64,000 bases of DNA from Prorocentrum cordatum (GCA_963575745.1 CAUYUJ010014171.1:852186-916185), one strand, 5' to 3'. Shown: positions 9,428 to 19,265, counted from the stretch's first letter. Made by a program: numbers and translations. The notes: generated by a model not told the origin, from the letters alone.

Positions 9428-10949
9428 TGAGCCGTCCGGCACTCCATTCTCGATCGATAAAAAAGATTTCCCTAACCTTGGACAGACCCCTGCAAAACAA
9501 GAGAGGACATGCAAAGCGCCGCCCCCTGGGGCCGCCAGTTGGCCCTCTACTTTTAGGGCCCCTCCTCCTGGAGGACCGAAAGAGATTGCCGCCAAGGGGG
9601 CTCCACCGGCGATTCAAGCGCCAACGAAGCCTCCGGACCATAGGCCGAGCATTACGAAGCAGGTGGATGTTCCGCCGGCGAAGGAAATTTCTTCCAAGAA
9701 AGCTCCACCCCCGCCGAAGTTCGGACCAAGGTCAGAGGAATTGGGTCCTCCGCCAGCAAAGATGCCTCGATTTGATGGAGACCCAGCTGCATCTGCGACT
9801 GCTCAGTCACCGGCTAAGCCGGGTGGCAAAGACGCAGTTGGCAGCGAGCCTTGGAGACCAAGTGTTCGTGATCCTCCGCCCGAGTTGAACGAATTCATTG
9901 GGGCCAATGTTTCTGACTCTCCGCCTGTCGGTCATAGCCCTCAGGGAAATGAGCTTCGCTCCAAACAGGCGCCCAGTTGGGTCAGGCGCCGGGGGGGTGC
10001 GCATCATGTCGAAGGCAATGCCATGAGCGAACAGCCTAAATTATATCATTCATCTCAGGATTCGCCGACATTGGAAGGAGACGACGATATAACGTCTATC
10101 TTACAAACCTTTAAAGATGTCTCAAATCAACACTTCTCGCGCCCGAGAGCCAGCATGGCGTTGAGAAATGAAAAACAGTTCTTCTACCGTATGAGAGGGC
10201 TACAGACGAGAGCGCACGATGCTGGTACAGAGACCCCTCTGATGAAGAATTTCAGAGTAAAAACTGCATCATATATTAAGGCAGCAAAATGTGTTTATTC
10301 GATATGTGTACAAGGCGAAGAACACGAACCGAACACGTATTCCGCCGCCTGGAATGACTTTGTTGATGCTGTTGTTGAGCAGATTGTAAAGGCGGAACCG
10401 AATTTTGTTCGCACTCCAGTGGTGACGGAGAAATCTAGGTGGTCAAGACGTACAGAGGCAGGTGGCTCGGGATCGAGCAAGATCAGAGTACCTACTCCTC
10501 CTGCCCCTCCGTCCGGCTCAGCTGCGACGGAGGATCTCCCGATTCCTCCGCCTGGTTCAATCGGAGCAGAGCACGAGAAACACCATGAGGCACATGAAGA
10601 ACCATCAAGTCCCACAGAGGTGCCATCAGATGAGGGAGCGAAGCATGTTTCCAAGAAAGCAGCAAAGCCCCCGGATGCCTCAGGCAACCCAGAAATCCCT
10701 GGGACAGGCACTGGAGCCGAGGACATTTGTACGATCTTCCCATATGAAGGGGACCCCCAGCTCCTCGAATCCATGGATGACGAGACTTATCCTTTTGGAC
10801 CAGCATCTGATAATATGTTTCGCAGATTAAGTCTCCCGCCTGCTCCTACAAAAGACAGTGCCAGCCACTATCCACGGATCCCAACGACGGGGATCGAGAC
10901 GTCACAGTGGGGCATGCTGTTTTACTCAAGGACAAACGGCTACATGTAA
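9366..10949 (+). CDS. Proline-rich disordered ORF C
   Basis: This 527-residue open frame is mostly low-complexity. Residues about 20-190 are Pro/Lys/Ala-rich. A helical segment near 225-345 (ILQTFKDVSNQHF through VDAVVEQIVKAEPNF) may fold, and the remainder is Pro/Ser/Glu-rich. Palindromes at 9812-9820 and 10515-10523 are translated as PAKPGG and SGSAATE. The start is not fixed: the preceding ART-like frame runs into it. A frame this long without a stop argues that the region was selected as coding until recently. Function is unknown. Confidence 0.4.
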   Translation: MSRTDWRRRKRPMGGEKEPADEPSGTPFSIDKKDFPNLGQTPAKQERTCKAPPPGAASWPSTFRAPPPGGPKEIAAKGAPPAIQAPTKPPDHRPSITKQVDVPPAKEISSKKAPPPPKFGPRSEELGPPPAKMPRFDGDPAASATAQSPAKPGGKDAVGSEPWRPSVRDPPPELNEFIGANVSDSPPVGHSPQGNELRSKQAPSWVRRRGGAHHVEGNAMSEQPKLYHSSQDSPTLEGDDDITSILQTFKDVSNQHFSRPRASMALRNEKQFFYRMRGLQTRAHDAGTETPLMKNFRVKTASYIKAAKCVYSICVQGEEHEPNTYSAAWNDFVDAVVEQIVKAEPNFVRTPVVTEKSRWSRRTEAGGSGSSKIRVPTPPAPPSGSAATEDLPIPPPGSIGAEHEKHHEAHEEPSSPTEVPSDEGAKHVSKKAAKPPDASGNPEIPGTGTGAEDICTIFPYEGDPQLLESMDDETYPFGPASDNMFRRLSLPPAPTKDSASHYPRIPTTGIETSQWGMLFYSRTNGYM

Positions 10950-12052
10950 CGGCAGAGGAACGTCGACAGATACTTCGGAATACGCCCGGACCACTGAAAC
11001 AAAAGGTCCATGACGCACACATTACAGGCCCCGTTCCGCCGCACATCGAAGCCATCCGCAATCGAACGGGCAACGCGCTTCGATATATGGCCGAGTTTGT
11101 GGAGGACCCAATTTTGGCAATGTTGGGGAGTCTCAATCAGGACGATGGCACTTCTGCGCTGGCAAAGGATTATCTTAGAGCTGAATTTCATTCCGATGAT
11201 GTCCCAGATGGGTTTACCCCGGGGGCCTACGCATGTCTTCAGCCACTGGTCGTTGGAGAAGATAATGAAGAAAATCCGGCTGCTTTGGGCAGCTCGGACA
11301 CTTGGTGTGCCCTGAGCTGCAGAACGGACGTACTGGCCAAGAAAATAGGCCAGTGCGCTGTATACCTCGCGAGGCATTGTTCTGACTATGCTAGATCGTC
11401 GGGAGGCTGGGTCTTCTTTGGAGACCTAGTACAGAAAATTGAAGACGACGGTTTTACTTTTCAATCGTACGCCCTTGCCGCACACAGCTTAGCTGCGCTG
11501 CCGTCAGGGACGGTCGAAGTTTTGGGAATCTTTCCCAATGATAGTCACGAGATCATTGGAACCCAAATCCACGCTATATGGACACGGTATAAGGAGTGCC
11601 AATCGCAAAAATAAGACAGAGGGGAGACGCCTATACCCATGTTCTATCGAGAATGTCAGGGACATTCAACACTTGCTGCTTCCATTGAAAGGATGTATGT
11701 CCCATGTGACCCTGGCCAAGTCAGGAGTCACGGCTCTCTTCTTCAAATCACAGATGTACAAACATTCTTGGAATCTACAAGTGGAAGAGTTCGCTTCCCA
11801 AAGAGCGACTCTGGGCTGTGTCGGGGCGCAGATTATGAATTATTGCGATTGCTTCCGGCGAACAGTAGTCCAACTATGCCTGATCCTTCAAACATTCCTC
11901 CGTGGCTCAGCCAGCGGAGGTGCGGACAGCCTCTCGTTGCAAGAAGTCTAGCGCCCATGACTTATCTGGCTCAGAGAGGAGCCGCCATCGGTGGGGACTT
12001 GGCCCGCAGAAGACACCGACCACCTATGGCAACATCTTCCCAACCACCGTGA
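10907..12052 (+). pseudogene. Tpt1/KptA-like RNA 2'-phosphotransferase domain (interrupted)
   Basis: Two collinear stretches in the same frame (10907-11614 and 11639-12052) are separated by a TAA at 11612-11614. The first contains KKIGQCAVYLARH followed by GGWVFFGDLVQ, resembling the N-terminal winged-helix block of Tpt1/KptA (L-S-x-x-L-R-H, then D-G-W-V-x-x-x-x-L). The second begins with YRECQGHS, matching the conserved (A/N)QGHS motif, then ERMYVP, and then SHG at the position of the family's HGT. Tpt1/KptA removes an internal 2'-phosphate from RNA using NAD. The interruption, and Ser at the HGT third position, argue against an intact enzyme unless readthrough occurs. A decayed palindrome (11486-11494) and a clear one (11904-11912) lie inside. 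Confidence 0.45.
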
Positions 12053-13814
12053 GCTATGGGGGCTTGTCCTTGTTTTTACCGGTCGAGTGCTCACTCGCTT
12101 CTCGCACAGGGTTTGCCCAGACGGGACCCTTGTGTCTCGAGAAGTGCCGAGGTTCACTGACATCGACAAAGCCGTCTCTCTCGTGAGACAGGCAGATCAG
12201 ATGCGCTGGTCGGTACCCTTCAATCGCGAGTTGTCTTCATATGAGGCTACCTTCGACAACGAGTCGATTGTTGCCTGGATTCATACAGACGAGAGATTAA
12301 TATTGTCGTGGAACCACTGGCCAACACTATCGAACGAAATCCAGGATCGAGTTCTATCCGTCCCTTGGGAAGACGACGGGAGGTTCCTGTGCTACCGTTA
12401 TCACTGGGTGAGGACGGGTTTTGCAAATTGTCCTGTCTGCAGTTGTCCAGTTAAATACAAATACAAATACAAGGTCACGCGCGATCACCTGACCCAGACA
12501 TGGAACAACGGCGTTATCCCTCGGTCCCTAGAGGCGAATGGCCTCATAATAGTGGTGGATAATGAACAGGATCTTTCATGGGAGCGCCATCAATATATAA
12601 AGGCGCGTGCAAAGAGACAAGCGAGAGCTTCTGCCAATGTCATGAAGAACATCAGCAACAATCATCAGCAGGAGCGAAAATGGGCTACTGGAAAGTTTAC
12701 TAAAATGGCGGCCGCTGGCCAGATATTCGGCAATAGTCTGCCGGGTAACTTTCCGGCTTGGGTTCCAGAAAGCGCCGTGGCTCAGCCGCCGGCGCGCCAT
12801 GCCCCTTTCTTCCAATATTTGAAGCCTTTAGTCAGACGGTTCATATCGTGGTTTGAGTATTCAGCCAGAAACGTGGGCAGGCAGACCCCGGCAATTCATA
12901 CCTGGTGGCCGGAATTGTGGGAAACTAAGTTTGACCAGTATGCTCGCCCAAGGTCTTGCCCAGCCCTGGAGGCCTTTCACTGGCCGAACGAAGAGGACGA
13001 CTTAGCCACTCCATTGAGAGGCTGGGATAGGTGGCATAGCGACATGACTAGATCAAATGTCTTTGTTCCGACGCTTCAAACAGTAGATGACGTGGTAAAT
13101 TTAGGGAGACCATGGTTACCCGCGCAGAATGCAGGCGCCCTGGAAGAAGAAAACAGGGCCAATGCCGGAGAGAACAACCCTCCTGCGCGATTACCATTTG
13201 CCTGGGAGAACAATTTTAGAGCGAGGCCGACTCGCAGTTCTCAGTCCGTCTCAAGACGGATTAGTGAGTGTCGGGACCACCGCCTCATTGTCCCGGTGTT
13301 GCGACATGCCGCCGGCGAAGCCGCGATGGCAGGCGAACAGTCGCAGATGGAACTGGACCTTTCAGCAATCAGCGGGCCTAAGGCCGCGCTGGTAACCGAC
13401 GGAACGATCACTTTTGATCATTCTGAAGGACACGTGTACAACCACCGCGATGATCCTTCGATTAAGAGAACGTTGTCCGGGACAGAGGTTCGGGCAATTG
13501 CAGCTCATTATGTTGTTGAACACACAGGCGCAAGTCCTACTAATCCTGGCAGGGTTACCCTGACAGGAACTACAGAACATGAGACCCCGGAGATTATCAA
13601 GACCATAGTAGATCACAATTGGTTGGCCTCTGTACAACAAATGCAACTGGGCCTTCGGCCCATAAGGATTTTTGCAATTGTCCGCAAAATCATCAGCTTC
13701 TTCATATCAGAAGGATACTTTATTGGTTACCCGGGGCGAATCATTCGCCCCGATATGGCGCGCACGGATAATATTGCTTCGAGACGACGGACAGACGAGT
13801 ATGCCCTTGACTGA
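11991..13814 (+). CDS. Unrecognised ORF D, 607 codons
   Basis: This is the longest open frame of the Copia-linked region. The first 200 residues look globular, with many Trp residues and a CPVCSCPVKYKYKYK segment that could be a degenerate metal knuckle. Residues about 200-245 are helical and basic. There are Trp/Pro-rich stretches around residues 260-370. I see no signal peptide, but IRIFAIVRKIISFFISEGYF near the C-terminus is hydrophobic and could be a membrane-associated helix. The palindrome at 12779-12787 is translated as AVAQPPA. It ends in TGA 20 bases before the next ORF starts in another frame. Function is unknown. Confidence 0.4.
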   Translation: MGTWPAEDTDHLWQHLPNHRELWGLVLVFTGRVLTRFSHRVCPDGTLVSREVPRFTDIDKAVSLVRQADQMRWSVPFNRELSSYEATFDNESIVAWIHTDERLILSWNHWPTLSNEIQDRVLSVPWEDDGRFLCYRYHWVRTGFANCPVCSCPVKYKYKYKVTRDHLTQTWNNGVIPRSLEANGLIIVVDNEQDLSWERHQYIKARAKRQARASANVMKNISNNHQQERKWATGKFTKMAAAGQIFGNSLPGNFPAWVPESAVAQPPARHAPFFQYLKPLVRRFISWFEYSARNVGRQTPAIHTWWPELWETKFDQYARPRSCPALEAFHWPNEEDDLATPLRGWDRWHSDMTRSNVFVPTLQTVDDVVNLGRPWLPAQNAGALEEENRANAGENNPPARLPFAWENNFRARPTRSSQSVSRRISECRDHRLIVPVLRHAAGEAAMAGEQSQMELDLSAISGPKAALVTDGTITFDHSEGHVYNHRDDPSIKRTLSGTEVRAIAAHYVVEHTGASPTNPGRVTLTGTTEHETPEIIKTIVDHNWLASVQQMQLGLRPIRIFAIVRKIISFFISEGYFIGYPGRIIRPDMARTDNIASRRRTDEYALD

Positions 13815-13834
13815 TAGAAAAGTGGGCCCATAAT

Positions 13835-14647
13835 ATGGGCAGGAAAGTGCAAAATTATGTCCGTTGCCACGGTGCTCTTATACAAGAAGCCATTTGTTTG
13901 CTTCAGGATAAATATCCTGACCCTGGAACAGAACTCCAGGACAAAGATCATGGACACTTCCGTATTGCATGCGGAAAGTATGGTGTCGCTGCGGCGACAG
14001 CTGCCAGGAGTTTAATACAGTTCATGAGAGATCGTAAGAACGATGATCCAGACCACGACGGCGAAGCCGATCTCGTGGGACCACGAAGGGCGACGGATGG
14101 AGCGAAGGCTAGACCTTTATCGCGCCCTCCGCCTCTTAGACCTGGCGTCTCAGACTTTCGGGTTTCCGAAGAAGCCACTGAGTCCCCGCGTTCTGTCGCC
14201 GGCTCAGCCGTGACGACTAGGGAGACATGCCCTCAGCATCCCAGCACAGGGGGTCGGTCGGATCTCCGGCGCGCGCGCGATGGGGCCATGGATGCTGCCA
14301 GCGGCGCTGCGGACTACGACTATGAGTACGATCCGTCCGTGTCCTACCCGCGCTACGTGAACAAAATACATGCCAGGCACGACGTCCATCGGAACAGGAT
14401 CGCGTGGCTGCCCGACGACGAGTGGTATACTCTGGACTACTGGCACGCGCTGTCTACCTACGAGCACGAGACACGCTTCCCGTCAAAAGGGAAAGCATCC
14501 AAGAGCAACGCTGACAAAGGAAGAGGGCGGTCCCGCACGCCTCGTGGTGGAGACGGACAAACTGGAGGATCGGCGTCGTCGAACCCGCCGCCTCCGGCGC
14601 CGCCCAGGGCAGAGGACGAGTTCAACCCGTTTGAGGACTTGAACTGA
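13835..14647 (+). CDS. Unrecognised ORF E, terminal ORF of the Copia-linked region
   Basis: The ATG at 13835 follows the preceding stop closely. The first 65 residues (CHGALIQEAICLLQDKYPDPG...) look like a small helical domain. The rest is charged and disordered, ending in a proline-rich tail with a DEFNPFEDLN terminus. The in-frame palindrome at 14201-14209 gives AGSAV. Downstream is non-coding. I do not recognise the protein. Confidence 0.4.
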   Translation: MGRKVQNYVRCHGALIQEAICLLQDKYPDPGTELQDKDHGHFRIACGKYGVAAATAARSLIQFMRDRKNDDPDHDGEADLVGPRRATDGAKARPLSRPPPLRPGVSDFRVSEEATESPRSVAGSAVTTRETCPQHPSTGGRSDLRRARDGAMDAASGAADYDYEYDPSVSYPRYVNKIHARHDVHRNRIAWLPDDEWYTLDYWHALSTYEHETRFPSKGKASKSNADKGRGRSRTPRGGDGQTGGSASSNPPPPAPPRAEDEFNPFEDLN

Positions 14648-14649
14648 GT

Positions 14650-15270
14650 TTCGCCCGCGTGACTCAGTCGCGGCAGGCGCATGCAAGACAACTTTATCCA
14701 CGCGCAGAACGCGTGTTGGATGTGAATACCTCTGCTGGTCGGCTAAGCCGGTCCAGCGGAGAGAATTTATTTAACGTGATGGTGGGAATCGTCGTGCCTC
14801 TTCCGCCCTTGGCCCCCTGGCAGCCACCGTTGAGCCGTAAAAGGTTTTTGGGGTTGGCTCCGGTGGTTGTGCATATGCACAGGCCAGGGGTGCTGTGGCT
14901 GGATGGGCTCTACGAGGCCCGCCGCGGGGGGAGTAAATATGCTCCTCTCCGCCTCATATTCAATTAGAACTTAACATAACTTGCATGCATTGCACTGCCC
15001 GCCTGAACTAGTGCTGCATTCTGCAGCTGTATGGATTGCTCAAACAAGCCAGCCTTGGCTTGCAGGAGAGAAAAGGAGCGCGCCAGCCCCCGGCCGTCGC
15101 GCGTCGTCGGTCGTAGGCCAGCCGGCCTCCTCCCATCGCATTCCTGATAGAGTAATCTTGCTTAACGGATACTTGTCTTATCGATGTCCCATCCCGTCCC
15201 CTCTCTCCCTGAGCAGAGTGAACGTGGGCATTTAATACCTTTGGCATATTATCCCGATTCTCAGAGGAAA
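14650..15270. other. Non-coding 3' flank of the Copia-like region
   Basis: I see no gene here. It holds the last clear palindrome (14741-14749, arms CTGCTGG/CCAGCGG) and unremarkable sequence. A matching left copy that would define an LTR was not found within the window. Confidence 0.4.
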
Positions 15271-15324
15271 GATTGACAAGGGGGGAAATTTTCCATTGTC
15301 AAGCGGCGGCGGATCACGCTCTCT

Positions 15325-15870
15325 CAAATCATTCGAACGACCTTGTGCGCATGCTGGGGGGGGGGGGGGGGGGGGGGGGGCACGATCCGTTTCAAGTAAT
15401 ACCGTGTGGGCCACTCTCGCTCGTCGGCCGCGCGCGCATGTCGAACTCGTTTTCAAACATGCATCACCGACGCGAGTGCGCCGTCATCGTCGTTGGCGTG
15501 ATCAGCATCGGCGCCGTCATCGGTCCTGCCGTCGTCGTTGCCATCAGCGTCACCAGCATCACTACCATCATAATCGCGTCTACAATTGTTGACGTTGCCA
15601 TGATACCGCGCTCGCCAAGCCGCCGACTTGCTGTGAAATTCTCCATTGGAAATGCCGAGCGGTCAGTGGTACGGCTGCGTCGGTAGCGCCAAAGTATTTG
15701 GCCGCTGCGCGCGCGAGCATGCGTGGGCCAGCGCGGCCGCAGAGATGCAGCAACCAGTTCCAAGCACCCGTCGCAATCGCCGCCGCATGGGGTTTGCAAA
15801 CCGACTTGCGGGCGGGTGGGTAGGTTGATGGCGCGAGCAGTGGAGTGGACAACGCAGTGCGAACATAACT
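15325..15870. repeat. Composite repeat copy 1: GCGCGCATGTCGAA block, GTC-rich core, GCATGGG-TTTGCA tail
   Basis: A GCGCGCATGTCGAA-type block is followed by a GTC/CATC trinucleotide-rich core. The tail at 15785-15850 runs from GCATGGGGTTTGCA through GCGGGCGGGTGGGT to GCGCGAGCAGTGGAGTGGAC. The same order recurs at 19.05-20.02 kb, so the satellite array at 16.08-18.65 kb is flanked by related composites. No gene is recognised. Confidence 0.6.
15356..15380 (+). repeat. Homopolymer (G)25
   Basis: An uninterrupted run of 25 G lies within a GTC-rich composite repeat. Homopolymers of this length are prone to assembly-length error. Confidence 0.95.
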
Positions 15871-16079
15871 GAAGTAAGCAGTATAGATTTTCTAAAAAAT
15901 AGACTCCCCCCCCGGAGTTATCGCCCCCCGTTCGGGTATGTAAATCACATACGATTATGACCACATGTCCATGCCAAATCTGAAATCGCAATGTCCCAGG
16001 CCAACCGGGTTCCCCTCCTGAGGTTCCTTTGTTAAATTATCCTGGCGAAAGACCCAACCATAAGCAATTGTTGGTAACG

Positions 16080-18655
16080 CGTTGTGGGTGCCGCTTTCGG
16101 TGGGGCTCCATATGGGGCCACGAAGCGCTGCCTTGGATAGGGGGAACCGCATGCGGACTGCGCCACCGGGGCGGGCCTTCGGTGGAGCTCCCTATGGGGC
16201 TACGAAACGCTGCCCTGGGTGGGGGAACCGCATGCGAACTGCGCCACTGGGGCCTTCGGTGGAGCTCCCTATGGTGCCACGAAACGCTGCCCTGGGTGGG
16301 GGAAGCGCATGCGAACTGCGCCACGGGGGCTTTCGGTGGAGCTCCCCATGGGGCCACGAAGCGCTGCCCTGGGTGGGGGAACCGCATGCGAGGGCAGCCA
16401 CTGGGGCCTCCGGTGGAGCTCCCTATGGGGCCACGAAACGCTGCCCTGGGTGGGGGAACCGCATGCGAACACCCCCACTGGGGCCTTCGGTGGAGCTCCC
16501 TATGGGGCCACGAAACGCTGCCCTGGGTGGGGGAACCGCATGCGAACACCCCCACTGGGGCCTTCGGTGGAGCTCCCTATGGGGCTACGAAACGCTGCCC
16601 TGGGTGGGGGAACCGCATGCGAACACCCCCACTGGGGCCTTCGGTGGAGCTCCCTATGGGGCCACGAAACGCTGCCCTGGGTGGGGGAACCGCATGCGAA
16701 CACCCCCACTGGGGCCTTCGGTGGAGCTCCCTATGGGGCTACGAAACGCTGCCCTGGGTGGGGGAACCGCATGCGAACACCCCCACTGGGGCCTTCGGTG
16801 GAGCTCCCTATGGGGCCACGAAACGCTGCCCTGGGTGGGGGAACCGCATGCGAACACCCCCACTGGGGCCTTCGGTGGAGCTCCCTATGGGGCTACGAAA
16901 CGCTGCCCTGGGTGGGGGAACCGCATGCGAACACCCCCACTGGGGCCTTCGGTGGAGCTCCCTATGGGGCCACGAAACGCTGCCCTGGGTGGGGGAACCG
17001 CATGCGAACACCCCCACTGGGGCCTTCGGTGGAGCTCCCTATGGGGCTACGAAACGCTGCCCTGGGTGGGGGAACCGCATGCGAACACCCCCACTGGGGC
17101 CTTCGGTGGAGCTCCCTATGGGGCCACGAAACGCTGCCCTGGGTGGGGGAACCGCATGCGAACACCCCCACTGGGGCCTTCGGTGGAGCTCCCTATGGGG
17201 CCACGAAACGCTGCCCTGGGTGGGGGAACCGCATGCGGACACCCCCACTGGGGCCTTCGGTGGAGCTCCCTATGGGGCCACGAAACGCTGCCCTGGGTGG
17301 GGGAACCGCATGTGGACACCCCACTGGGGCCTTCGGTGGAGCTCCCTATGGGGCCACGAAACCGCATGTGACACCCCCACTGGGGCCTTCGGTGGAGTGG
17401 GGGAACCACGATGTGGACACCCCCACGTGCCCTGGTGGACACCCCCCTTCGGTGGAGCTCCCTATGGGGCCACGAAACGCTGCCCTGGGTGGGGGAACCG
17501 CATGTGGACACCCCCACTGGGGCCTTCGGTGGAGCTCCCTATGGGGCCACGAAACGCTGCCCTGGGTGGGGGAACCGCATGCGAACACCCCCACTGGGGC
17601 CTTCGGTGGAGCTCCCTATGGGGCTACGAAACGCTGCCCTGGGTGGGGGAACCGCATGCGAACACCCCCACTGGGGCCTTCGGTGGAGCTCCCTATGGGG
17701 CTACGAAACGCTGCCCTGGGTGGGGGAACCGCATGCGAACACCCCCACTGGGGCCTTCGGTGGAGCTCCCTATGGGGCCACGAAACGCTGCCCTGGGTGG
17801 GGGAACCGCATGCGAACACCCCCACTGGGGCCTTCGGTGGAGCTCCCTATGGGGCTACGAAACGCTGCCCTGGGTGGGGGAACCGCATGCGAACACCCCC
17901 ACTGGGGCCTTCGGTGGAGCTCCCTATGGGGCCACGAAACGCTGCCCTGGGTGGGGGAACCGCATGCGAACACCCCCACTGGGGCCTTCGGTGGAGCTCC
18001 CTATGGGGCCACGAAACGCTGCCCTGGGTGGGGGACCCGCATGTGGACACCCCCACTGGGGCCTTCGGTGGAGCTCCCTATGGGGCCACGAAACGCTGCC
18101 CTGGGTGGGGGAACCGCATGTGGACACCCCCACTGGGGCCTTCGGTGGAGCTCCCTCTGGGGCTACGAAACGCTGCCCTGGGTGGGGAACCGCATGTGGA
18201 CACCCCCACTGGGGCCTTCGGTGGAGCTCCCTCTGGGGCTACGAAACGCTGCCCTGGGTGGGGGAACCGCATGGGACACCCCCACTGGGGCCTTCGGTGG
18301 AGCTCCCTGTGGGGCCACGAAACGCTGCCCGGTGGGGGAACCGCATGCGGGCACCCCCACTGGGGCCTCGGTGGAGCTCCCTCTGGGGCTACGAAACGCT
18401 GCCCTGGGTGGGGGAACCGCATGTGGACACCCCCACTGGGGCCTTCGGTGAGCTCCCTATGGGGACGAAACGCTGCCCTGGGTGGGGGAACCGCATGTGG
18501 ACACCCCCACTGGGCCTTCGGTGGAGCTCCCTCTGGGGCTACGAAAAACGACACCCCCACTGGTGCCTTCGGTGGACTCCTATGGGGGAAACGCTGCCCA
18601 CGTGTGGACACCCCCACTGGGGCCTTCGGTGGAGCTCCCTATGGGGTACGAAACG
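16080..18655 (+). repeat. 77-bp satellite array, about 33 copies
   Basis: The unit contains GGAGCTCCCTATGGGG, ACGAAACGCTGCCCTGGG and GGGGGAACCGCATGCG and repeats every 77 bases. The central copies are nearly identical. The left copies (16.08-16.42 kb) differ in one segment (GAACTGCGCCAC versus GAACACCCCCAC). The right third (17.3-17.45 and 18.17-18.65 kb) is degraded by indels. In part of the array (16.5-17.12 kb) GGGGCCACG and GGGGCTACG alternate, giving a 154-bp dimer. The plus strand of the unit has no stop triplet in any frame, which produces very long spurious ORFs. Confidence 0.97.
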
Positions 18656-18842
18656 CGTGAGAGGTGTGCCGAGAGCAGAGGCAAGGAGGGGGAGGAGGGA
18701 GGAGGGGGAAGAGGAGGAGAGGAGAGGAGAGGACGCGGGCACCGTCTCTTCAAAACGAGGACCCAACACCACAGGATGGTTGGGAAAAACTATGCGGTGA
18801 CATTTTTTGTTCTAGCCAAAAACTTGTTTCACGAATCCCTTG

Positions 18843-19215
18843 CAAAACAATTGGACGAAGTGCACACGCGCGCGTCGTCGCGCGCGCATGCCGAAATCCT
18901 TCAAAACCTTCGGTGCCGGAAGGATTTCGCAATCGAGTTCCCCAAAAACATTTGCTAAACAAGCTTACGCGCGGGCTCTTGCGAAATCTTAAGAAAACCA
19001 TTTGTTTTCACGATTTTCACAACATGCTACCAAACGGACGTCGCGCGCGCATGTCGAAATCTGTCGAACGCCCTTGCGCGTGTGCCGTCGCGAGAACCCT
19101 TTGCAAAAGACGGGACGAAGTGCAGACGCGCGCGTCGTGCCGAAAACCTTCAAAACCCATCGGTTTCGGAAGGATTTCAAAATCGTGTGTCCAAAAAACC
19201 TACAACAACACAAGG
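18843..19215. repeat. Diverged tandem duplication (two about 100-bp copies)
   Basis: The blocks at 18843-18950 and 19105-19205 both read TTGCAAAA, GGACGAAGTGCA(C/G)ACGCG, then CCTTCAAAACC and GGAAGGATTTC. They are separated by about 260 bases and diverged by substitutions and small deletions. They lie at the right edge of the satellite. No coding function is seen. Confidence 0.65.
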
Positions 19216-19259
19216 TTTCGCAACACGATTTTCAACAAAAGCGTGCGCGCGCGCGCTGT

Positions 19260-19265
19260 TGCGTT

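Larger units (their letters stand above)
1..14760 (+). mobile_element. Large decayed Copia-like retroelement region with 3' accessory ORFs
   Basis: All substantial ORFs from 0.5 to 14.65 kb lie on the plus strand, share moderate GC unlike the flanks, and share the palindrome family, so I treat the stretch as one mobile unit. RT and RNase H (1.1-3.2 kb) anchor the class. Upstream Gag-protease-integrase is not visible, and I found no long terminal repeats, so both borders are uncertain. Stops and frame changes occur about every 0.5-2 kb. Alternatives are a Copia fragment next to an unrelated polyprotein gene, or several nested fragments. Confidence 0.5.
908..14760. repeat. Family of short palindromes centred on GGCT(C/T/A)AGCC
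   Basis: Cores lie at 914, 3420, 4978, 5627, 5741, 6155, 6194, 6720, 7412, 7864, 7972, 9812, 10515 (GGCTCAGCT), 11904, 12779, 14201 and 14741, each 9 bp. Decayed or variant members (CTCAG core with other arms) are near 2108, 2444, 3983, 11486 and 13245. The arms beyond the core differ from copy to copy but pair with each other: CCCCT...TAGGGG at 908-930, GCCTCCCCA...TGGGGAAGGC at 5731, CCTCCGT...AGCGGAGG at 11897. They occur inside reading frames (often as xGSAx) and in the 3' non-coding part. I found no clear member after 14.8 kb. Confidence 0.8.

Noticed and set aside
14650-15270. 3' long terminal repeat of the Copia-like element
   Set aside because: No matching sequence was found at the 5' side in this window, and no TG...CA-bounded repeat could be defined.
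16080-18655. Possible CRISPR array
   Set aside because: The whole 77-bp unit repeats head to tail; there are no unique spacers and the genome is eukaryotic.
16029-18800. A 923-codon and other very long plus-strand ORFs
   Set aside because: They follow the 77-bp satellite, whose unit contains no stop triplet in any plus frame; the translated sequence is just the repeat and shifts frame at indels.
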